64,000 bases of DNA from positions 434,001-498,000 of the forward strand of contig NZ_CP063117.1 in assembly GCF_014931375.1 (NCBI RefSeq), in the 5' to 3' direction. This DNA comes from Haemophilus parainfluenzae (GTDB lineage Bacteria; Pseudomonadota; Gammaproteobacteria; Enterobacterales; Pasteurellaceae). A program made the position numbers and the translations under genes. The stretch's first letter is position 1. Every line of letters begins with the position of its first letter. Shown one piece after another: positions 57,660-64,000 of this stretch. The notes beneath the pieces were generated by a model that worked only from the letters and a program-made list of their open reading frames with translations, was not told the origin of the DNA and ran no database searches.

Positions 57660-57965
57660 TTGTAACTTATTCCCAAGGGTTAGCATACGGTTTGCAGTGT
57701 TTTTTTTCGCCATTGAACACAAAGAGGTTTATCCCACATTATTGTATTTCCACAGACAGGTCCGCCCTCTAAGCACCATTCTTTTTTTCGAAGCAAAGAT
57801 TTACTTTCAGATCATCACTTTCACCAATGACAAAATCCATACCACAATCTTCCATATCTTTTTTTCTTCTTACTAAGATATTTATATGCGGCTTTAGGAT
57901 CTGAGCTTAAAAATAGCATATTCTCATTATATAAACTCCAACCCAAATAAGGTGGCGCAGATTTA
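57660..57965 (-). pseudogene. Decayed copy of the lipoprotein immunity gene
   Basis: Reading the minus strand in shifting frames gives PPYLGWSLYNEN, SDPKAAYKYLSKKKK, DMEDCGMDFVIGESDD, NLCFEKK, EGGPVCGNTIMWDKPLCVQWRKK, which tracks the intact lipoprotein at 58488-58856 along its length. At least three frameshifts occur, at A-runs or nearby, and the signal sequence is missing. It is a dead paralogue. Confidence 0.8.
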
Positions 57966-57988
57966 AATCAAACTAGTTATAAGAGCTA

Positions 57989-58459
57989 CTATTTAAAAAA
58001 TAAAATTTGTATAAGACAAACAATAATCCCTATAACAATACCTATTTTTATAGAAGGATTTCTAAGAAAATAAAAACCTTTTTCCTTTGTTGTATTTTTA
58101 AATAAATATTCATCATCAGAATGGATATATGTATCCTCTAAAGAGTTATATGTCTCCCCTTCATCTCCTCTAACTCTAGTACCATCATTTAACTTTTCAG
58201 CAATAGAAATTAGCTTTTCTATATGCTTATCATCCGTGGTATTAATGTAATATTCACCTTCAATACCTTCAGTATAAAAAATAGTAAAAGAAGGATCATC
58301 TTTATCATAATAAAACTCTAAAGCTCCATTTTTATTTATCTCTTCCTTCATGTTGAATTCTTTAAATAAAAACTCTCTAAACTTTTCTTTATTCATGATT
58401 AGTTTATAAGAAATATCTTTCTTATCCGTATTAACTAAAGAAACATGATAAGCCATCAT
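57989..58459 (-). CDS. Putative tail-anchored immunity protein
   Basis: A 156-residue protein, acidic and soluble for the first 130 residues (MMAYHVSLVNTDKKDISYKL..., GEYYINTTDDKHIEKLISIAEKL) with one C-terminal membrane helix (IGIVIGIIVCLIQILFF). It lies among immunity candidates after the main cdiA. A different topology from the lipoproteins suggests it protects against another toxin. Family unknown. Confidence 0.55.
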   Translation of the reverse strand: MMAYHVSLVNTDKKDISYKLIMNKEKFREFLFKEFNMKEEINKNGALEFYYDKDDPSFTIFYTEGIEGEYYINTTDDKHIEKLISIAEKLNDGTRVRGDEGETYNSLEDTYIHSDDEYLFKNTTKEKGFYFLRNPSIKIGIVIGIIVCLIQILFFK

Positions 58460-58487
58460 TTATCCTCTTTTTTACTGTTATTACTAT

Positions 58488-58856
58488 TTATAATCCCCAA
58501 GGCTTAGCATCAGGCTTGCTGTGTTTTTTTCGCCATTGGATACATGGAGGTCTATCCCACATTAGTGTATTTTCACAAACAGGTCCACCTTCTAAATACC
58601 AGCCTTTTTTCTCTAAACAAAGATTGACCTCTGGATTATCACTTTCTCCTGCCGCCCAATCTATAATACCGCAATCAGTCATATCTTTTTTTCTTCTGTC
58701 AACATATTTAGTTAAAACATCAGGATCTGATTCAGGGAATAATGCATCCGCATTATGCAAACGCCAATGATAGTATGGCGGTAGAGGTTGAAACCATCCA
58801 CTACAGCTTGTAAGCAATAAGATTGAGGGTATTAAGAATAAAAATCTTATTTTCAT
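58488..58856 (-). CDS. Cysteine-rich lipoprotein, putative CDI immunity protein
   Basis: A 122-residue precursor with a lipoprotein signal (LLLTSC lipobox, MKIRFLFLIPSILLLTSCS). The mature part has the pattern KDMTDCG...NLCLEKKGW...PVCENTLMWDRPPC, shared with the protein at 59105-59470 (KDLVSCGG...DECMNTKGY...AECGYQDPKWDNGKC). The two are paralogues of one small family. It starts right after the stop of a toxin remnant (58858). A periplasmic lipoprotein immunity points to a toxin stopped at the cell envelope. Confidence 0.68.
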   Translation of the reverse strand: MKIRFLFLIPSILLLTSCSGWFQPLPPYYHWRLHNADALFPESDPDVLTKYVDRRKKDMTDCGIIDWAAGESDNPEVNLCLEKKGWYLEGGPVCENTLMWDRPPCIQWRKKHSKPDAKPWGL

Positions 58857-58857
58857 T

Positions 58858-59058
58858 TTATTTCTCCTTCGCTTTATTTAATTCAAAAATAGTTCTTTCA
58901 TTACCCATTTTAAGATCTCCTCCAGTTCTATATCCGTCAGTAATACATTGTCGTTGTCCTAAGCCATGGCAATTATGTACGGATAAACGTTCATCACTAA
59001 ACATATCTGCTGTTCGCTGTAACCAGCTTTTATTCAGATTATTTTTAAAATTAAAAAA
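58858..59058 (-). pseudogene. Toxin C-terminal remnant upstream of the lipoprotein
   Basis: An open minus-strand frame of about 65 codons with no good start ends at TAA 58858-58860, one base before the lipoprotein ATG. It reads NNLNKSWLQRTADMFSDERL, then VHNCHGLGQRQCITDGYRTGG, ending NERTIFELNKAKEK. It is bounded upstream by a TAG near an uptake signal. Position and lack of a start suggest the tail of a former toxin kept with its immunity gene. Confidence 0.55.
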
Positions 59059-59104
59059 ACCAAAATTTTTGACCGCACTCTATTTAAATAATAAATTCAA
59101 TGCG

Positions 59105-59470
59105 TTATAAGTTACACTTTCCATTATCCCACTTAGGATCTTGATAGCCACATTCAGCGGGAGAAAGATATATATACCCCTTAGTATTCATACATTCATC
59201 AAGATTTTTATATCTTTTGTCATTTATTTGATAGTTTTGCGGATAGTAGTGTAGATTTATATCACCATACTTTCCTCCACAAGAAACAAGATCTTTCCAT
59301 CGTTGTTTTGAGTTTGTATGTCCTAGTAGTTCTTTTTTTTGATACCCTGCAATTAATGGATATTCTTTCCCCTTATCAACACAATTAACCATTTGTGGAG
59401 TATAAAAACATCCGTTTGAATACCAACATCCGTTTAATATAAAACAAAGAATAAATAAGGTGTATTTCAT
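59105..59470 (-). CDS. cdiI: Cysteine-rich lipoprotein, immunity protein of the main CdiA (putative)
   Basis: A 121-residue precursor with a lipoprotein signal (MKYTLFILCFILNGC). It starts one base after the cdiA stop, with AGGAGG in the last cdiA codons as ribosome site. The cysteine pattern and KG/WD motifs match the lipoprotein at 58488-58856. Immediate coupling to cdiA is the standard place for cdiI. The toxin it would block is the last 200-odd residues of the main CdiA. Confidence 0.68.
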   Translation of the reverse strand: MKYTLFILCFILNGCWYSNGCFYTPQMVNCVDKGKEYPLIAGYQKKELLGHTNSKQRWKDLVSCGGKYGDINLHYYPQNYQINDKRYKNLDECMNTKGYIYLSPAECGYQDPKWDNGKCNL

Positions 59471-59471
59471 T

Positions 59472-62400
59472 TTATTTACCTCCTATTTTCATCAAAAGTT
59501 CAAACATATCTGATGACATTACATCGGATAAAGCAAATGGTGCGGATACCGGTATTGCAATAACAGTTGTTACACCTGATGCTACACCAGTAAGTTTATT
59601 TTTTTCTGCAGTATTTCCTTGTTTATCATACCAGCCCCATGCTTGGCCTCCTAACAGGTCGTGAGTACCAGCAAAGGATTCTACCGCCATATCCGAGATA
59701 GAACCGATGCTATACGGAATTCTCTTAAAATGTAGATTCCACTCACCTTGAACAGGTTGAAAACCACCGGTTTCTCCATATAATCCACCCGCTTTTTTAT
59801 TTTGTTGCGGATCAATAGCATCATCTAATGTATAGTCTTTATTACCTTTAAATGTGATTGAATTATCATCATTATAAGTACAAGTCCCCATGTTACTATT
59901 GCAAATAGCATCAACATCAATCCTTACACCACCTAATTTTACTCCATCAAAATAACCGCTATCATAACTATCATTACGAAGAATTTTCCCCGTCTTCGCA
60001 TCTTTAATACCTTTAAATAATCTTGAATTAGCCAAAGTCTCCTCTCTCATCTTCGTTGCGGCTAATTGCAAAGTTCCTTGAGTGATTGCAACATCCGGTG
60101 AGCCGGCGGCAATGCCAACCACTGTTTCAAGCAAACGTTTTTGATACTGCAATTTATAAATTGCTCCATAAAGTGCGGTCTTTTCCTCTTCCGTTTTGGC
60201 TTCCTTGATTTGTTTTCTCAATTCAGCCTGTTTTGGAAGCACATAGTCATCAATCATTGAGAAGGCATTTTTACGAAAATCTTGAGTAACTTTCACTTGA
60301 ATGTTGAGCTCTTTCATCACTTTATCTTTATCAAAATGATTTTCCAACTTGCCGGAATGCTGCTCTGCATTATCCGTAGTTACATCGGTTTTAATGCTAT
60401 CTAGCGTTTGCTCAACCGTTTCACCGGTTTTCGCCAGTTGTTCCGCTTGGTCTCTAATTTCAATATTCGCAGTATTAATACCACTTTTTGTCACGCTACT
60501 TTGACTTTCTTTATCTCGCCCAATACCAAATCCTGTTGAGGTTTCTAAAGAATCCCAACCTGTAGCAAGTTGTTTTGCGTTGTCTTTACCCTGCGCATTT
60601 TTGGCTTCTGTGGTCAATTCTCCTCGGTCGTTTCTATAAATCAGATTGCCATCATCATCCACCGCCTGTTTACCACTTTGTGCTTGACCCTCTTTACCAA
60701 ATGGTGTTTCAAAGTTAGCTGACACACTGCCACTTACACCAAAACTGCGGCCACTATAATTTGAGTGATTTTCAATATCTGAATGTGTAATGCTGCCGGT
60801 ACTAAAATGGTTTTTACCATCTGCTTCTGCCTTTTGTGTAGAGGTAATCAATGCACCTTTAAGATCGGTATGCTTATTAACATTAATATCATAGCCTTCA
60901 TCTCCGGCATAAATTCCTGCCTGTTCATTCACACTCGCATGATCAGCATTGATTTTTGATTTATTGAAACTGCCTCCAACGGATGCGCCATACCCCACTG
61001 TCACACTACCACTTACATTCATTTGTTTACCATGATAGCGAAATTTATCTTGCAAGCTCTCGATATTGAGGTTTTTCGCATCCAATTCAACACGTTTACC
61101 CTTCACTTGACTGCCTGCAAGAGTGACATCACCACCTGCATTAATCACGGTTTTACTTTGGCTATCACCTACATGGCTAGCAACATAAGTGGTTTCATCA
61201 CCATTGCCATAGCCTTTTCCGGAATTACCGCCTAAAGTAACCCCAGCAGCCTCACCATTACTCACTTTAATGGCTACCCCAGCATTAAAACCACTCGATT
61301 TATTGGTACTACGTTCTTGGTGGTTTTGTTCTGCTGCTTTGATGTTTACTTGATTGTCTGCCATCAAAGTCGTGCCTTGTTTGCCTGAGATATCTGAACC
61401 TTCAATATTAATGTTGGAATCCTTTCCTGCACCCGTTGCCACTATATTTACTTTGCCGTCTGCATTCACTTGAGATTTGGCCGCGGTTTTGCCTTCAGTA
61501 TGCGTGCGAGATTCATTTTTTTGTTGGCCATAAGTGATTTGTGCACCAATCACAGAATCTACATTTCCTGTGTTACTCATAAATTTTCCGACATCATTTG
61601 CAGCTTGTCCGACTGATTGAGCTGCCCGATAAGCATCAAAACCAGCATTAGCTGCTGCCATCGCATTCACACGACCATGCTTACTCTCACCTACTTGTCT
61701 AGTTGATTGCACTACGCCTTGTACTGCTTGAATAGCAGAAATAACAGGGGAGGTAATCGCAAGAGTTACACCTTTTTGTTCAAAGGTTTGTTTGGTATTG
61801 GTTTCATATTTGTCATCTGCAGCTTTAATATCGACTTTTTTCGCCAGAATATTCACATCGCCGTCTTTGATTGCACTCACCTTACTCGCAGTTTGAGTAT
61901 AAGTGTTTTCCGCAATCATCGTAGTATTACCGTTCAAGCTACCTACTTGGCTACCTTTCGCATAAAGCTTAGTCTGATCACTTTCTGTGGTTTGTTTTTG
62001 AGAACCAAAGGTTACTCCAATACCACCTCCCAATATGCCTGATTTTTTCTTGCTGTAATAATCATCAGAGTAGACTCGGTTCTCAGCTTCGCGAATATCA
62101 ATGTTTTTAGCCTTCACCGTCAAACCATTACCAGCTGCTACATTTGAGCCCTGAATAGTGACATTACCTTTGCTTGAATGAAGATAAATCTTATCTGCAT
62201 CTAAATTTGAGGCTTCCGCAACGTCATAATCGTGTTTATGTCGATAAACTTCTGTCGTTGAGCTTGTTAAACCTCTAGATTTACTTTTGGAGGCACTCGA
62301 CAACTGCTCTTTATAACGCGCTTCTTGAATATTGATATTACCGTCAGAAAGTACATTCATGGTGCCATTACTGGTTACAGAAACACCTCGCATGTCAACC

Positions 62401-64000
62401 GCACTTTTACCTACAGCATCAAGATTTCCTGTAACATTTAACTGACTGCCAACTTCTTGTTTTTGATCAAGCTTATAGTAATTATCTGCATTTGGTACGT
62501 AATGCTCTTTATTTTCAGTTTCTACCGTACCAAAATTCAATGCTTTACCTGCAGAGAAAACCGCATTTCCGTTCACATCTACATTTGCACCTTTTACAGT
62601 AATATTTTCAGTCGCAATAAAGCTAGCACTGCCTTTTTTGTTATCATTGCCAACCTTTACAGATGCTTGTTGTGTTAGTGATTTTTGGTAAAAATCAGGT
62701 GTATTTTCTGTTTCACTCGTGGTACTTTCAATATTAATATGCTTTCCTTGGGCAACTAAATTATCTGTTGCATTTAACTCTCCACCAAGATTATTAAGCA
62801 TATTTTTAGCTACCAAATAAAGTTCTCGACCCTGTAAGCGACCACCTAAGTTCTCAATATTATTTGCGGCTAAGCCTGTTAGATTACGTCCAGAAATTAC
62901 GCCACTATTTTGTACATCACCTTTGATATTCATAATGACATCATTGGCAGAAATCACTGCACCTCGACTATCAATATCGGTATTACGTCCAACAACGTAA
63001 ACCTGTGGCACTAATACTTCTTTCTTAGAACCATCTTTTAAAGTCACTTCACGTTTTACCATCCAAACCATATCAGAAGTTAACTCTTTCATCTGAGAAG
63101 ATGTCAAAGCAACGCCTGGTACTAAATTCATTTTTTTGGCGTAGTATGCCCCGTTATCCATCAAGGCTTTATATTGGTCATAATCGGAAGAGTAATTTTC
63201 TAGAAAACGTCTACCAGTGAGCTGATTAATTTGTTCGTTTACTAAACGTTGTTCATAAAAACCATCGCCCAAACGTTTAAGCATATTTTGTGGATCATTG
63301 CGCAACTGTTTGAACATATAATCAGAACTGAGCCATTTAGATTTCTGTGTAAAACGCGGATCTGTTTCAACCAAAAACTGTCCTGATACCTCAGGGTTGA
63401 TTTTATAAAGGCTTGCCTGTGGCAATGAAATATCTGGTAAATGCGTTTTGATATCAAGGTTATCTTTATTTTTCATCACTCCAGACGTGATTGCTTCTAG
63501 ATTAACGCGGTGAACATTTAAATCTGTATTTAAAGGTGTTTTCTCCGCTAATGAAATGCCTTGGAAATCTGATTTATCCCCAACAATTATGCCAGTAGAC
63601 TCCACCGGCTCACCTATTTTTAAAAGTTCCAGCCCAAATTTGAACGGTTCGACAGGTAAGAGGCGGTCAATTTTTTGTTCATCTCCTCCATACACAGCCC
63701 AAACTTTTTTACCTCTCGAACCATGATGACGATGTTCTTTTTTAATATCTTTTTTCAAACCGATATCTCGACGATGAATTTCACCATCAACATCAATATT
63801 ACTCAGTTTTAGTAATCCTTGACTTACTGTACTGACGGGTTCCTTAATCGCCTTATCCGCTAAATATAAGGTGTCACCAATCACAATTCGAGAGTGTTTA
63901 TTCGTATACTCCCCCCCTTCCAAATGTAAAGATTGCCCGATAAGCAATTTACTGGGATCTTGGTGTTCAATGGTATTAGTATCTGTGGTTCGAATGTAAT
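59472..64000 (-). CDS. cdiA: CdiA contact-dependent inhibition effector, C-terminal part (partial at window edge)
   Basis: The frame is open to the window end (codons DYIRTTDTNTIEHQDPSKLL across 64000-63940), so the N-terminus with signal and two-partner secretion domain lies to the right. It contains FHA-type repeats, the central region GHHGSRGKKVWAVYGGDEQ-like, haemagglutinin repeats (QGSNVAAGNGLTVK, KAAEQNHQERSTNKSSGFNAG) and SSVTKSGINTANIEIRDQ before the C-terminal effector. No VENN motif is seen; the effector begins after NAFSMIDDYVLPKQ and ends with FKRIPYSIGSISDMAVESFAGTHDLLGGQAWGWYDKQGN..., a toxin style seen in large haemagglutinin-family proteins. Toxin activity is unknown. CdiB is expected outside the window. 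Confidence 0.85.
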   Translation of the reverse strand, partial: YIRTTDTNTIEHQDPSKLLIGQSLHLEGGEYTNKHSRIVIGDTLYLADKAIKEPVSTVSQGLLKLSNIDVDGEIHRRDIGLKKDIKKEHRHHGSRGKKVWAVYGGDEQKIDRLLPVEPFKFGLELLKIGEPVESTGIIVGDKSDFQGISLAEKTPLNTDLNVHRVNLEAITSGVMKNKDNLDIKTHLPDISLPQASLYKINPEVSGQFLVETDPRFTQKSKWLSSDYMFKQLRNDPQNMLKRLGDGFYEQRLVNEQINQLTGRRFLENYSSDYDQYKALMDNGAYYAKKMNLVPGVALTSSQMKELTSDMVWMVKREVTLKDGSKKEVLVPQVYVVGRNTDIDSRGAVISANDVIMNIKGDVQNSGVISGRNLTGLAANNIENLGGRLQGRELYLVAKNMLNNLGGELNATDNLVAQGKHINIESTTSETENTPDFYQKSLTQQASVKVGNDNKKGSASFIATENITVKGANVDVNGNAVFSAGKALNFGTVETENKEHYVPNADNYYKLDQKQEVGSQLNVTGNLDAVGKSAVDMRGVSVTSNGTMNVLSDGNINIQEARYKEQLSSASKSKSRGLTSSTTEVYRHKHDYDVAEASNLDADKIYLHSSKGNVTIQGSNVAAGNGLTVKAKNIDIREAENRVYSDDYYSKKKSGILGGGIGVTFGSQKQTTESDQTKLYAKGSQVGSLNGNTTMIAENTYTQTASKVSAIKDGDVNILAKKVDIKAADDKYETNTKQTFEQKGVTLAITSPVISAIQAVQGVVQSTRQVGESKHGRVNAMAAANAGFDAYRAAQSVGQAANDVGKFMSNTGNVDSVIGAQITYGQQKNESRTHTEGKTAAKSQVNADGKVNIVATGAGKDSNINIEGSDISGKQGTTLMADNQVNIKAAEQNHQERSTNKSSGFNAGVAIKVSNGEAAGVTLGGNSGKGYGNGDETTYVASHVGDSQSKTVINAGGDVTLAGSQVKGKRVELDAKNLNIESLQDKFRYHGKQMNVSGSVTVGYGASVGGSFNKSKINADHASVNEQAGIYAGDEGYDINVNKHTDLKGALITSTQKAEADGKNHFSTGSITHSDIENHSNYSGRSFGVSGSVSANFETPFGKEGQAQSGKQAVDDDGNLIYRNDRGELTTEAKNAQGKDNAKQLATGWDSLETSTGFGIGRDKESQSSVTKSGINTANIEIRDQAEQLAKTGETVEQTLDSIKTDVTTDNAEQHSGKLENHFDKDKVMKELNIQVKVTQDFRKNAFSMIDDYVLPKQAELRKQIKEAKTEEEKTALYGAIYKLQYQKRLLETVVGIAAGSPDVAITQGTLQLAATKMREETLANSRLFKGIKDAKTGKILRNDSYDSGYFDGVKLGGVRIDVDAICNSNMGTCTYNDDNSITFKGNKDYTLDDAIDPQQNKKAGGLYGETGGFQPVQGEWNLHFKRIPYSIGSISDMAVESFAGTHDLLGGQAWGWYDKQGNTAEKNKLTGVASGVTTVIAIPVSAPFALSDVMSSDMFELLMKIGGK
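62141..64000. repeat. Long direct repeat, right copy
   Basis: Nearly identical to 53249-55108 (offset 8,892). Extends past the window end. Homology continues leftwards at lower identity to about 60480, interrupted by near-identical islands. Confidence 0.88.

Noticed and set aside
1..64000. tRNA, rRNA or riboswitch genes
   Set aside because: I scanned the intergenic regions and found no cloverleaf or recognised riboswitch core; small RNAs cannot be excluded by eye.

Overview
The window reads as a Pasteurellaceae chromosome of the Haemophilus influenzae/parainfluenzae clade. AT-rich genes are sprinkled with the Hin-type DNA uptake signal AAGTGCGGT and its complement ACCGCACTT, often as facing pairs that form terminators. 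Gene blocks such as rpiA-serA, lon-hemW, yibN-secB-gpsA-cysE and yqaBA-luxS fit that family. Species assignment is inference; a parainfluenzae-like Haemophilus is my best guess. No rRNA, tRNA, CRISPR or transposase gene was seen.

Region 1 (1-5726, + strand) is the end of a hydrogenase-2 operon, hybO'-hybA-hybB-hybC-hybD-hybE, with tight overlaps and a palindromic repeat that supplies the end of hybD. Region 2 (5.8-38.9 kb) is ordinary core genome: serA/rpiA with a PurR-like box, hemW, lon with a good sigma-32 promoter, a VirK-like gene, a YfcC transporter, a dicarboxylate carrier with periplasmic asparaginase, yibN-secB-gpsA-cysE-sdhL, an OPA-family transporter with a perfect CRP half-site pair, udp, a HerA-like ATPase, a MOSC protein, ychJ-yihY-dtd, tamA-tamB-ppx, a PRD protein, yqaB-yqaA, luxS-purT. 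Hydrogenase, C4-dicarboxylate exchange and asparaginase together suggest H2-driven fumarate respiration fed by aspartate (inference).

Region 3 (38.9-64.0 kb, almost all - strand) is a contact-dependent inhibition (CDI) locus with a large array of displaced toxin/immunity cassettes. The active-looking cdiA enters from the right edge and ends at 59472, followed by lipoprotein and membrane immunity candidates and their decayed relatives. Downstream lie orphan modules, most of them starting at one fixed point in the CdiA pre-toxin region (near SQSSTTKSG) and ending in a different toxin plus immunity gene. Toxin types include an EndoU RNase, a PD-(D/E)XK-like nuclease and hydrophobic, probably membrane-acting domains with tiny membrane immunity proteins. 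A 5'-truncated second cdiA (49698-56096) carries FHA repeats almost identical to the main gene.

The striking feature is the cassette boundary. Four orphan blocks are separated by a 135-bp copy of the 3' end of purT (authentic end 38706-38840; copies at 41832, 45366, 48102 and 57338). Each copy has an identical breakpoint and a conserved 27-bp linker on its cdiA side, and a hairpin made of two facing uptake signals on the other. The array looks like a tandemly amplified, toxin-swapping reservoir anchored on purT and marked for natural transformation. The architecture is read directly from sequence; the mechanism is inference.
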